This document shows, piece after piece, positions 1 to 9,348 of a DNA stretch of 64,000 nucleotides. Made by a program: the position numbers and the translations under genes. How positions within the stretch are numbered: position 1 is the first letter of the stretch; every line of letters starts with the position of its first letter. The notes beneath the pieces were generated by a model. The model made no database searches, was not told where the DNA came from, and saw nothing but the letters and a program-made list of their open reading frames with translations. The DNA is from CAYRYU01 sp964428355 (lineage in GTDB: Bacteria; Muiribacteriota; Ozemobacteria; Ozemobacterales; Ozemobacteraceae): positions 31,403 through 95,402 of the forward strand of contig CAYRYU010000015.1 of assembly GCA_964428355.1 (NCBI GenBank), given 5' to 3'.

Positions 1-990
1 GCAGTGGGGGTTGCCACCGATGAAATGCACAGTTCGGGGATAGAGTCTCTGGCGATTTCGCGTTTTGGTCTTTCCTGGCTCATCAAGGTGAAATGTCCAC
101 TGAAAAGACATATCAGAACGATCATGACAAGCAGGGGCGGGCGTATCCGAACAGCGTGGGTCTTGGTTGGGGAAACTCGTGGAAACATTTTCCATTCTCC
201 AGGGTTCTGAAAATCGGACCGAAGAGGACTAGGCACAACTAGTTTCCGCCCCCTATGGCTTCGGTTGCCTCCGGGACCTCCCTTGGAAAGGCCGGCCGGG
301 AGAGCACCCTGTGAAAGCCACCAACTTGGAACGGCGGTTCTCGGGATCCGTCGGGGAACAACCTTATGGGCACGATCATCCCGAAAGGTCGCAATCCCCA
401 CCCGAAAAAGGGGGGGGGTGAAGTAATCTTGGTCAACCTTCAGGGACTTTTCACCGAACCCGAAAAGGATATCATGGCCTACCGGAATGGTCAAAACTTC
501 CCACAGGTTCCCCTTCCGGACCCTCATCACCGAATTTTCCAGATCAACTCGGGGCTCATTTCCCCCTGTTGCGCCTTCCAGAGGGAAAGTCCGGGCAATG
601 GGATTAGGCCACGGATCGGCAGGGCAAAGGCCTACTTCGCGAGTCAAGGCGGTCTGCTCGGGGCTCTGGGAATACTGTCCTCGGGGCTACCCGTGGCCAT
701 GCCCCCTGTTCATTAGCGGGAACATCGACCACCTGCGATATACCTACTGTTCGATTCACCGCTGGGCCGAATCTTCGGCTTCCTCCCACTTTCGAAAGAG
801 CCAGCGTTCCTTTTCACGACAATTCCAAAAATCAGAGTTCGTACCAGGCTGAAACTCAAATCTGATAGACATTGTCTAACCCCTTAGGCAACCGTGAGAA
901 TCAGCACAGCGTCGCGCCGGACCATCACGCAAGATCAATGTCCCCGAGAACCTCCAAATCTCCGGCCCACGCCCGCCGGTGGGGACCAGT
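1..990. other. No supported gene
   Basis: Short open frames exist here on both strands, but their translations are rich in Arg, Pro, Ser and Gly with no recognisable domain, and they overlap each other in several frames. This is the usual look of non-coding sequence at high GC. The stretch lies downstream of the minus-strand cyclase operon, whose last stop codon is at 991. I see no tRNA, rRNA or convincing terminator in it. Confidence 0.5.
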
Positions 991-3954
991 TTATGCGAGA
1001 AGAAGGTAAGCCTCGACCTCCTGGGTTTTCCCTTTGACCTTCTTGAATGGAAGCTTCTCTGCAGGTGGCATGGCATCCAGAACCTGGAGAAATGATCCGG
1101 AAACCACTGTCCGGGTGCCGGTGGTGATCTGGGCAAGCGTGGCGAGTCGGGCCGCAAGATTCACGGTATCCCCGATCGCGGTGTAGTCGACCCGCACGCC
1201 ACGGGCTCCGAGGATGCCCATCAGGACTTCCCCGGACGTGATACCGATGGCTGGGGGAAGTGGGAAGTCACGCGAAAGGGCGGAACGGATCTCGGCTGCG
1301 ACCGAAAGGGCGGCGTTCCCTGCAACTCCCGCCGAACCGAAATCCCGGTGCGGAAAAAGAAGGAGGATCTTTTCCCCGATGATCTTGTCGATCTCGCCGC
1401 CGGATCTTTTCACTGCCCTGTCCACTACCGCCAGATGGCCCTCGAGAACCTCGAAAACCTTCGCGGGGGAAGCCTTTTCGCCGAATTCCGGGAACCCGAC
1501 GAGGTTCGAAAAAAGGACCGTCACACCAGCCCGCTTTCCCCTGCGGGCTTCATCAAGGAAAACGGGATCCTCCAAGGCTTTTTTCACGAAACCGGAAACG
1601 AACCTCCCGAGGAAGGCTCCCTCCTGGAGTTTTCCCGCCATTCCGTTGAAAGCGGTGGCGAGGGCTCCGAACTCGTCCTCGCGATCGACCAGGACCCGGG
1701 CGGTGAAATCCCCCGATTTGACCTCATCGATCTTCCTCAGAAGCTCTTCGAGGGGCGCAAGGAAGTGGTCCGCGGCACCGAATGCAACGAGGGAGGCCAG
1801 AACCACCATCACGAGGGAAACGATCAGGAATCGGCGCCAGGAGGAACGGACCTCCTCTTCGATAGCCTTTGTGGAAGCAAACCCGGCCAGGATGTGCCGC
1901 GTAAGGTAGCGACCCGGACGTGCTTCGTACAATCTCTGCTCGGTTTCGGAATACCCGCGATGGGGGGTCCGACTCTCGCGTGCTCCCAAGGCTGTTTCAA
2001 CGAGAGAGGGGTAGGCCGCCAGACCCGCCGGATAGCTCATGTACTCTTCCCCCGAAGGTCTTGAAACCTCTCTCTGTTCCGTTGCGAACAACGCGTTTTC
2101 CACCCCCGACCGGGGAGGGGCATTCCCGAGGCGGCGTTCCAGAAAAGCGCCCTCCGGACCATCTCCCCTCCACACCCAATACAGGATGAACTTCATGAGA
2201 CCTCCCGAGAAACAGCCCGTCGCCATCCAGTTGGCGCGGAAGCCCTCGAGCCGCACCTCGGTCACACCCATGGGATAATGGATGAAGCTGGAGAACGCCG
2301 CACCGCCAAGGTTGTCCAGGAGGTATCTGAGGAAAGCATCGTAGACCAGATCCGACCTCGTTTCCTTGCCCATGAATCTGGCGGCGGAAGGGGCTTCGAC
2401 TTTCCCCGCGCCGAATGCCCGGTTCTCCTCCATCAGGTTTCGGATCGCGAGCTCGACGAGGTTTGCCCCGGTCAAGCCCTTCTCAGGAATCGGGGCGCCA
2501 CCGGGGATGTCAGACCAGATCCCTGAGAAGTTTCCCGGTCCCACGAGGATCAGGTTTCGCAGTTGGGGTCTTGGCACCTTCGCCTCGCACTTTTTCACCA
2601 GATCCGCAAGAAAGGATACCACCCGTGGCCTGGAAGAATCCCCGGGCAAACCCCTGCAAAGAAACTCACCCCGGGAAACGACGGCGGGGTCACGGGCAAT
2701 CCCACGGATTGCCTGAACATAACGTGACTGGAAAAACCTTCCACCCCCGTCGATCGCGTTCAGGTCGTCCCCAAGACGCTCCGCAGCCTGTCGCCTTTCC
2801 GTCCGGGACCGGTCGGAAAGGAAGCGGCTTCCGGGACCGATTCCCCAGATGATTGGCAAAATTGCCGCCGAGATGAAGGTCCCCAACAGAAAACGTTTCA
2901 CCGATACTGCAGGGCCCCTCCGGAAAAGAACTCTCTCGACCAGAAGGATGATTCCCAGGCACCAGAATACCCCGGAGATTCCCCAAACGATACCCATTTC
3001 CAGTCGGCTCCCACGCATCCGCTCCTTCGGTGACGCGGCCAGAACGACCCGAAAGGGGACTTCGGGAGAAAAGTTCCCTGTCCAGATGAGAAAGTCATCG
3101 ACCTTTTCGAACGGCCGAAGCGGGTCGTTGCCTTTCATCGCGCTCCGGAACCGCCGGGTAAGGGCTTCCTTTCCCCGGAAGAATCTGGAAAGAACCGGCT
3201 TCAGGCCCTTCCTTTCAGGAAGGAAGGCGATCCCGAAGTCGGGGGATCCCCATCCCTTGACGACCGCCCTGGGGCCATCCCCGACCCGGACCCTCGTCAG
3301 ATCTACAATTGCCACAATGAACAACCCGGAGCCTCCGTGGGCAACGGGCAAAATGTCCCAGAAGACCCCCCATCGGGCACCCTTTCCTAGAAAGGTCTTG
3401 AAATCCCCCCTCCAGGAGCTTTTCCAGCCGTTGGTAGACAGTATTGGGTTCTCGAGGTTCTTCAGGATCCATTCCGTCAGGTACGGGTCGGATGACGCAC
3501 CCACGGAAGGGGAGAATACCCTGGTGAATCTCTCGGCAGGGAATGGCCCGGTCTTCCATTTCGGGAGTTTTCCGTGAACGAAGTGGAAACCGATCGAAAT
3601 CTTCTCACGGGACATTCTGACCAGGAAAAGCTCATGGGGAGGAAAGGCCGCTCTCAAGTTCGTTTCGTGCAATCGGGCACCATCCCGAAGCGCTTCATCG
3701 ATCCCGTCGTTCCATACGATTTTCCCCAGGGTCCGGGTAAAATCGGTAAGCGAACCCCTCACTCTCAGGTCAGAAAGGGAGGAGCGTTGTTCGGTGTCTA
3801 GGATCCGCCTGGCCTGGCGATTCATCCGGTCGGTTTCCAATTCGAGAAGCAGGCCCTCGATCTCCCTGCTCTGGTACAGAACAAGGAAGATGGGCACGGT
3901 GACGAAGATTATCCCCCAGGCAAGGGTGGCCAGGCTTTCGGATTTCCCTGTCAT
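991..3954 (-). CDS. Membrane receptor with class III nucleotidyl cyclase domain, C2-like half (lacks metal-binding Asp)
   Basis: This 987-residue protein has an N-terminal membrane helix, a large extracytoplasmic region, a helical hairpin near residues 335-385, a second extracytoplasmic region, a membrane helix near 720-745, a HAMP linker and a C-terminal class III cyclase domain (about 800-987). The substrate-selecting Lys857 and Thr925 and the transition-state Asn932 and Arg936 are present (DYTAIGDTVNLAARL). Both metal-binding Asp positions are changed: Asn817 (VLFSNLVGF) and Glu861 (KIIGEK). The 44-residue spacing between them is that of active cyclases. On known chemistry it should not bind the two metal ions alone. 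It overlaps its upstream neighbour by four bases (ATGA), and that neighbour has the complementary defect, so I infer a heterodimer in which this is the C2-type subunit. An inactive receptor domain is the alternative. Confidence 0.85.
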   Translation of the reverse strand: MTGKSESLATLAWGIIFVTVPIFLVLYQSREIEGLLLELETDRMNRQARRILDTEQRSSLSDLRVRGSLTDFTRTLGKIVWNDGIDEALRDGARLHETNLRAAFPPHELFLVRMSREKISIGFHFVHGKLPKWKTGPFPAERFTRVFSPSVGASSDPYLTEWILKNLENPILSTNGWKSSWRGDFKTFLGKGARWGVFWDILPVAHGGSGLFIVAIVDLTRVRVGDGPRAVVKGWGSPDFGIAFLPERKGLKPVLSRFFRGKEALTRRFRSAMKGNDPLRPFEKVDDFLIWTGNFSPEVPFRVVLAASPKERMRGSRLEMGIVWGISGVFWCLGIILLVERVLFRRGPAVSVKRFLLGTFISAAILPIIWGIGPGSRFLSDRSRTERRQAAERLGDDLNAIDGGGRFFQSRYVQAIRGIARDPAVVSRGEFLCRGLPGDSSRPRVVSFLADLVKKCEAKVPRPQLRNLILVGPGNFSGIWSDIPGGAPIPEKGLTGANLVELAIRNLMEENRAFGAGKVEAPSAARFMGKETRSDLVYDAFLRYLLDNLGGAAFSSFIHYPMGVTEVRLEGFRANWMATGCFSGGLMKFILYWVWRGDGPEGAFLERRLGNAPPRSGVENALFATEQREVSRPSGEEYMSYPAGLAAYPSLVETALGARESRTPHRGYSETEQRLYEARPGRYLTRHILAGFASTKAIEEEVRSSWRRFLIVSLVMVVLASLVAFGAADHFLAPLEELLRKIDEVKSGDFTARVLVDREDEFGALATAFNGMAGKLQEGAFLGRFVSGFVKKALEDPVFLDEARRGKRAGVTVLFSNLVGFPEFGEKASPAKVFEVLEGHLAVVDRAVKRSGGEIDKIIGEKILLLFPHRDFGSAGVAGNAALSVAAEIRSALSRDFPLPPAIGITSGEVLMGILGARGVRVDYTAIGDTVNLAARLATLAQITTGTRTVVSGSFLQVLDAMPPAEKLPFKKVKGKTQEVEAYLLLA

Positions 3955-6900
3955 GCGTCTCCCCCCCGCGAAGGAAGACCCGAAGATCCAGGCGCAACAG
4001 GCCCAGGGGAACCCTCTCTGTCACCCATCCCCGAAAGGAGTTTTTCCAGCTCCAATCCCTCTCCCTGGGGAAGCGGGATAAAAGAAACGGCGGGAAAAGG
4101 GGAAAACCCATAATCGCCCGAGTTGCCGCTACCTCCGAATCCTGGTTGGGCCGCGACACCCTCACGGGCCAGCCTGGCTCCGTCTTTAGAAAGGACTATC
4201 CGGGTGGACTTTCCCGAGCGGGAAAGACTTTCGAGGTGCTCCGCCTTCGCCCTGGCGCTTCCAACGATGGCGAACTCCATGCGGCCGCTTGTCCGAAGGG
4301 TTCCGGAGAGGATGCGCCCATGTTCGATCCCCACTCCCATCTCATACTCGAACAGGCCGCTCCGCCTGCGAAGCTCCTGGATACCCAGGTGACTCGACCG
4401 CATCTCCGATGCGGCGAGAAGAGCCCGTAGAAGCCCGGAATCCCCCGGCTGGTCGGGGAAAACGGCCACGATCGCGTCCCCGATGAACTTCTCGATCAGG
4501 CCCCGGTGCCGGGTGATCGGCTCGGACATCGCATCGAAATGGCCGTTCAGCATCGAGACGACCTCCTCGGGAGTGAACCTCTCGGAAATGGTGGTGAAAC
4601 TACGGAGGTCGGAAACCAGGATCGCCCCCTCTCCCGCTTCGGGATCCCCGCTCGGGGAAAGAGTCGAAACATTCCGATCGAGAACCCCGCTCACGAATCT
4701 TCCCAACTCCCGCCGTTTCGCCAACCCCTCCGTCATCTCGTCGAAAGTGCGCGTCAACAGGCCAAGTTCATCATCCCGATCCATTCCCACGCGAATGCCC
4801 AGGTCCCCGCGCCCAACCCCAAGAAGTCCGTCCCGGACCTTTTCCAGGGGAAGAACAAGTCGGTCTGACGCGGTTTTTCCTGAAACGATAATGAAAGCCA
4901 GGATGACCAGGGTCAGAAACCTGAGCAGGAAACGGCGGTTGTGAGCGGAGACCTCGAGGTCACCGAGAGGGATATGTGTCCCCAGCACAAGCCCGGGAGA
5001 CTCGAAACATGGAAACCCTACCAGAAGCCCTCCGTCACGCTTCAAGGTCTGCCGGGATCCGAACCTGGAAGCCGTCTCCATCGTCTTCCGGAGCGCTTTC
5101 CCGAAACCCGTATGCCAGGTCTTTCCCCGAAGCGGAGGGGCATCCGGAAGAAACCCGTCCGGGGTCCTCCTTCCCAGCCCGATGAACTGGAACGGGTCCG
5201 CGATCCTGTTGAACGAGGAAACCACGCGCCGTAACCGCAGTCGGAAAGCCAGATCGGCCGAGCTGGTGAAAGCCACGAAAGAGATCGGAACCCCTTTTTC
5301 CCAGAGGAAATCGGAGAAAGTGAGGAGTTTCTTTCCACCGATCGCGAAATCGGCCCCTCTGCCCAGTCCCCAGGCGACGGAATCGGATTCCATATCTCCG
5401 ATGCTCTCGAGGAGACCCCAGCCCTTTCGGGATGAGAAAAGCTTTCCCTGGGAGTCTTGAACGGACGAGGTGGGCGAGTAGAAATTTGATTTCCCCAGAG
5501 CCGCCAGAGAGGAATTCATGACGGCGCCGAAAGGAAGCATCAGTGAGCGTTCCGCCCCCTTACCGAACTCTTTCCCCCAGGTGAAGATGGTCGGGGAGTT
5601 GGTGGGAGGAAAAACGAGGATACTCTGGAGGGGGATTCCTGCCGTCCGGAAAAACGCCAACGCCTCCCGGGCCGCCGGCAACAGAGCTGTCCTTCCGATT
5701 TTCAAAACTTTTTCACGCCAACCCGGATCGGAAAAGATTTTCTGGCCGATCTCGCGGAACCGGGAAAGGATGAAGGCATTTCCGGAATCGATCTCCTCGA
5801 GCGAGGAGACAGCCTCGTCGCATCTCGCCTGGGTCTCGCGGCTGAGGGAAACTTCGATCTGCATCGAACCCATAAGGTACAGGGCGGTCAGGGGAAGTGC
5901 ACCAACAAGAACGAGGGAAGCCGGAAGCCAGATCCTCAGACCAAGGCCGATGGATCTCCGGTTCAGCAGGAGGTTGAAGAAAACGATCATCCAGGCGAGC
6001 CCGATGGCAACCATGAAAAGGGCCGTTATCGGAAACCTCCTCAAAAATCCCACGGGGCCCTGGGCCGGAAACAGTATCCAGAGCTCGAACGAGGAGCTGG
6101 ACCAAAGGAATTCCCGGAACCCGAAATCTTCTCCGAACCGCACCATCCGCCCTGACGGGAAGACCTTTTCCCGCTCCCCCATTCCCCTTATCTTTCGGAC
6201 GAGATCACGGAGATATCGCTGCGCCCGCCCGCCCGGAAAGAAGGCATCCGGGAATTCCCGGGTACAACCCTCGATCGGCACCAGGACAGCCGTTCCCCCG
6301 TGCTTTCCACCCCGGTCCATCGCTGCAAGGGCATGTCCCAGAGGCCGGGAATCGAACGCGGCCCTCACGGGGACCAGGGCCAGAAAACCCCACTTCGTCA
6401 TCCCCTTCCGACCCACGAAATCCCACAGCAGGAACCAGGTCCGCCCAACGAAACGGACGATCGTGGGGGCGCCCCGACGGTGGATCGCAACCAGATCGAT
6501 CGGGGAAGCCCGTCCGAAACGCTTTTCCCATGCCGTTCGTGCCGACCCCTGTTCATCGAAGGACATTTCCTCGAAGGAAAGGAGCTGGGAGAAAGCTATC
6601 TGGAACTGCCTTTCGTAAGTGCGCTCCAGGAGCGGCCCCCGAACGGGATGGACAGCACCGTCGGAGCTCACACGGTAGGCGTAGAGCAGTGTTCCCCTTG
6701 GCCGGCAGCCAGGGTCGAATGAGCGTTCGAATGTGCTTCCGAGGAAAGCTCCGAACCACGATTCGCGGCTCCCCAAGGCATGGGGGAGGAAATCCGGAAC
6801 CCAACCGCCCAGACGCTTCTCCCAACGGGCGAGCCACGCGGCCAGGGGAGAAATGATCTTCCATGCCCGGTGGAGCTCGAGAATCCGGTTCCGGAATCCG

Positions 6901-7109
6901 GAATTCAGGCGCCGGACGCGGCCTTCGAAGGTCCCGTTCGCGCGGAAACTCTCCGCGCGATGAACGGCCTCTTCCCGGAAGACGGCTTCCCGACGCTTTT
7001 CCTCCCAGTCCCGGCTTGCCTTCTCCGCGGTTCCAAGAAGCCCCAACAGAAAAGAGGTGAGGAGGAACGGCAATACCAGCGGCCGGAAAAGCCGGAGAAA
7101 ATCAATCAT
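3951..7109 (-). CDS. Membrane receptor with class III nucleotidyl cyclase domain, C1-like half (lacks transition-state residues)
   Basis: From the ATG chosen here the protein has 1052 residues. It has a membrane helix near residues 8-28, an extracytoplasmic region of about 340 residues, a helical hairpin, a second extracytoplasmic region, a membrane helix, a HAMP linker and a cyclase domain from about 820. Both metal-binding residues are intact: Asp834 (ILVSDLRSF) and Asp878 (EKFIGDAIVAVF), 44 apart. The matching adenine, Asn and Arg positions are Ala947, Ala954 and His958 (FAIVGSARAKAEHL), so transition-state stabilisation is lost. This is the C1 pattern of mammalian adenylyl cyclase, and the next gene has the C2 pattern. 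A TTG at 7184 would add 25 unremarkable residues. I chose the ATG because it directly precedes the membrane helix and has a weak GGA about 9 bases upstream. A C-terminal tail of roughly 75 residues after the cyclase fold is unassigned. Confidence 0.85.
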   Translation of the reverse strand: MIDFLRLFRPLVLPFLLTSFLLGLLGTAEKASRDWEEKRREAVFREEAVHRAESFRANGTFEGRVRRLNSGFRNRILELHRAWKIISPLAAWLARWEKRLGGWVPDFLPHALGSRESWFGAFLGSTFERSFDPGCRPRGTLLYAYRVSSDGAVHPVRGPLLERTYERQFQIAFSQLLSFEEMSFDEQGSARTAWEKRFGRASPIDLVAIHRRGAPTIVRFVGRTWFLLWDFVGRKGMTKWGFLALVPVRAAFDSRPLGHALAAMDRGGKHGGTAVLVPIEGCTREFPDAFFPGGRAQRYLRDLVRKIRGMGEREKVFPSGRMVRFGEDFGFREFLWSSSSFELWILFPAQGPVGFLRRFPITALFMVAIGLAWMIVFFNLLLNRRSIGLGLRIWLPASLVLVGALPLTALYLMGSMQIEVSLSRETQARCDEAVSSLEEIDSGNAFILSRFREIGQKIFSDPGWREKVLKIGRTALLPAAREALAFFRTAGIPLQSILVFPPTNSPTIFTWGKEFGKGAERSLMLPFGAVMNSSLAALGKSNFYSPTSSVQDSQGKLFSSRKGWGLLESIGDMESDSVAWGLGRGADFAIGGKKLLTFSDFLWEKGVPISFVAFTSSADLAFRLRLRRVVSSFNRIADPFQFIGLGRRTPDGFLPDAPPLRGKTWHTGFGKALRKTMETASRFGSRQTLKRDGGLLVGFPCFESPGLVLGTHIPLGDLEVSAHNRRFLLRFLTLVILAFIIVSGKTASDRLVLPLEKVRDGLLGVGRGDLGIRVGMDRDDELGLLTRTFDEMTEGLAKRRELGRFVSGVLDRNVSTLSPSGDPEAGEGAILVSDLRSFTTISERFTPEEVVSMLNGHFDAMSEPITRHRGLIEKFIGDAIVAVFPDQPGDSGLLRALLAASEMRSSHLGIQELRRRSGLFEYEMGVGIEHGRILSGTLRTSGRMEFAIVGSARAKAEHLESLSRSGKSTRIVLSKDGARLAREGVAAQPGFGGSGNSGDYGFSPFPAVSFIPLPQGEGLELEKLLSGMGDREGSPGPVAPGSSGLPSRGGDA

Positions 7110-7190
7110 CCGGGAATTCCATTGGCCCGCCCATTCCGGACTCCCGACCCGCTTCTCGCCGGAGGGACTTCGGCGGGAAGGCAACCCCTG

Positions 7191-8194
7191 TCACTTACCG
7201 GGAAAGGCTGCTGCCAGAAAGGTTCTCCATGCATCCATGTAACCGGGATAGTTCCAGACTCCGTCGTTATGCCCGACCTTGTCCATCTTGAAGAACCACT
7301 TCGACGATGAGGGGCACGCAGCGAAGAGGGCCTCCCCGTCCTCGAAGGGGATCACCTCGTCCGNNNNNNNNNNNNNNNNNNNNNNNNNNNNNNNNNNNNN
7401 NNNNNNNNNNNNNNNNNNNNNNNNNNNNNNNNNNNNNNNNNNNNNNNNNNNNNNNNNNNNNNNGAGGGGCACGCAGCGAAGAGGGCCTCCCCGTCCTCGA
7501 AGGGGATCACCTCGTCCGCATGCGAGTGGATGACGAGTAGCGGGCCATTGAACCCGGAAAGAGTCCGGACATTGGGAAGATCATGAGTCAGGATCAGCGA
7601 ACCGATCAGGGGAATCCTCTTTCCCGCCCTGTCAGAAAGGGAGCGGAAACCCGATTCGAGGACGATCGCTTTGACTTCCGAAATGTGCTTCCCCGCCACG
7701 GCCATTGTGATCCCCGTGCCCACAGATTCACCGTAGAATACGACCTTTCCGATGGGAATCCCTCGCTTTTCGGTGACGTAACGGAGCGCGGCATCACCGT
7801 CCATGACCGCCCCGGGAACTGTCGGGCTCCCCTCACTCTGGCCGTACCCACGGTAATCATACAGGAAAATGTTCACCGGCAATGTGGCCAGAGCGGTGAT
7901 GCGCTCGAAACGGTGGGTGATGTTGCCCGCATTTCCATGGGAAAAGAGAAGCGTCGGAAGGATGGTTCCGGAGGCTTCTGAAGTCTCCGAGGCCATTCCC
8001 AACCAGACTCCATGGAGGTTTTTCCCGTCTTCGCTCTGGAATACCACGTGTTCGAGCGTCCTCCCCGGGATTTCCGGAAGCCTGGGAGGACCGTCGAGCC
8101 GGAAAGGGATGAAGATGATCTTGTTCTGCAGGAAGTAAACCAGAAACGCGAAGACCACCAGTATTATGATGACGTTCAACAAGCGCTTTTTCAA
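7191..8194 (-). CDS. Membrane-anchored alpha/beta hydrolase (interrupted only by an assembly gap)
   Basis: An N-terminal membrane helix (residues 6-23) is followed by an alpha/beta hydrolase fold of the bem46/ABHD type. The oxyanion segment FSHGNAGN, the motif YDYRGYGQSEG, the nucleophile elbow YGESVGTG (Ser157), the acid loop HSHADEVIPFEDG and the terminal His in KVGHND are all visible. The frame is split by 100 N flanked by identical 55-bp copies. Dropping 155 bp gives one continuous 282-residue protein, so it is not a pseudogene. The start is a TTG overlapping the sensor gene's stop (TTGA). The cytoplasmic or periplasmic side of the catalytic domain cannot be fixed from sequence, and the substrate is unknown. 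It is followed about 80 bp later by the cyclase pair. Confidence 0.85.
7309..7518. other. Assembly gap with duplicated 55-bp flanks
   Basis: Bases 7309-7363 and 7464-7518 are identical and flank 100 N (7364-7463). Merging the two copies keeps the hydrolase reading frame. This looks like an unmerged contig-end overlap rather than missing DNA. Confidence 0.9.
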
Positions 8195-9348
8195 CCTTTC
8201 CCCTCCTTGACGACCGGACCATTGTCCAGGTCCTTGAACAGACAGACGGCCGAAACGAGTTTTCCTCCTTCATTTCTAACGGGAACCACGGAAAGTCGGA
8301 ACTCGTAGGCGTAGTTTTCCCCGATGAGGTCCATCGGATGGCTCTGTGGCCATTGTTCCTTTTTCAACGACTCGAGGATCTTCGTCTTCAGCTCCTGGGG
8401 AAAACCCACCTGGGCGAGATCGACCTCGTAGAGGTCATCCCAGGTCATCTTGAAGAGTTCGAGACAGGCGTTGTTCGCAAAAGCAACCTGATGAGCGTCG
8501 TTGACGAGTATGGCTGGAACGTCAAGGAAGTTCCCAAGGGCCGCGAACCGCCTTTTTTCGAGACCGATCTTGTCGATCTTGAGCCGGTCGCGAACCGCGA
8601 TGTGTTCGGCCATGTGCGCGAGGGCGTTGAAGATCATCCCGATTTCGTCGGGAGCGTCACTCCGGATGCTGACCTGGTAGTTTCCGTCCCTGATCGAGTT
8701 TATCAGGTCCCTCAAACGTCTTGTGGGGAGGGCGATCTGCTGGGAAAAGAAGATCGAAAGAAGAATGGCGATGACGATGGTCACGATGGCAACAACCGCG
8801 ATGCGCGTCTGAAAAGCTTTTCCGAAGCCCGAGATATTGCTCTGGTGTTCGGAAAAGAGCCCGAAATTCATGTCCTGGAACTGGCGAAGGGTCTCCAGGA
8901 TCTGGTCGTGCCCCCGGTGGATCGAATAGTAAGCAGATGGAACGGGCTGGGTTGTTCCGCTTCCCAATCCTTCGAATCCCTCTCCAAACTCGTCAACCTG
9001 GCGTTTGAGCGAATCCAGGAGTCTGGCGGCGGAGGCATTCCCATCCGCGAAAAAATCCCTCCGGGTTTTCAGGGCAGCGCGGACCTTCACAAGATCCTCC
9101 GATATCTCATCCAGCAGTGATTTCTTCCCCGACTGGAAATACTCCAGGGTCCGGACACGGACCTTGAGGAACAGCTTCGAGGTGGTTTCGGAAAAACTGA
9201 TCAACTCCATGTCCGATTGGAGGGCGGTCTGGATCTCCTCGCTGAGGAAATACATGTGATAGACCGAAAAGAACCCGAAAAAGACCAGGATGCAGATCGA
9301 CAATCCCGCGCCGATCTTGAAGCGGGCGGCCATCGACATTCGGAACAT
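8191..9348 (-). CDS. HAMP-PAS membrane sensor without an output domain
   Basis: This 385-residue protein has a membrane helix at about 10-33, a mostly helical periplasmic region (about 34-180) resembling four-helix-bundle chemoreceptor or kinase sensor domains, a second membrane helix at about 183-205, a HAMP linker (from LPTRRLRDLINSI), a short helix, and a PAS-like domain (about 268-380, with LVNDAHQVAFANNACLEL). There is no histidine kinase, cyclase, GGDEF or chemotaxis signalling domain after the PAS. It starts inside the stop codon of the KtrA-like gene (ATGA overlap) and ends overlapping the hydrolase start, so it is translationally coupled to K+ uptake genes. I infer that it passes a signal to a partner protein, possibly KtrA or the cyclases, by direct contact. 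Confidence 0.8.
   Translation of the reverse strand: MFRMSMAARFKIGAGLSICILVFFGFFSVYHMYFLSEEIQTALQSDMELISFSETTSKLFLKVRVRTLEYFQSGKKSLLDEISEDLVKVRAALKTRRDFFADGNASAARLLDSLKRQVDEFGEGFEGLGSGTTQPVPSAYYSIHRGHDQILETLRQFQDMNFGLFSEHQSNISGFGKAFQTRIAVVAIVTIVIAILLSIFFSQQIALPTRRLRDLINSIRDGNYQVSIRSDAPDEIGMIFNALAHMAEHIAVRDRLKIDKIGLEKRRFAALGNFLDVPAILVNDAHQVAFANNACLELFKMTWDDLYEVDLAQVGFPQELKTKILESLKKEQWPQSHPMDLIGENYAYEFRLSVVPVRNEGGKLVSAVCLFKDLDNGPVVKEGKG

Noticed and set aside
578..594. GAGGGAAAGTCCGGGC resembles the conserved GAGGAAAGUCC of bacterial RNase P RNA
   Set aside because: It has an extra G, and the matching conserved 3' segment (ACAGAA-type) and other conserved loops are not found within 400 bases on either side.
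740..765. GTTCGATTC resembles a tRNA T-loop
   Set aside because: The flanking bases do not pair into a T-stem, and no acceptor, D or anticodon arm can be drawn upstream.
4..852. Three small plus-strand open frames of 68-121 codons
   Set aside because: Composition is low-complexity Arg/Ser/Pro, two of them overlap in different frames, and none has a ribosome binding site or recognisable motif.
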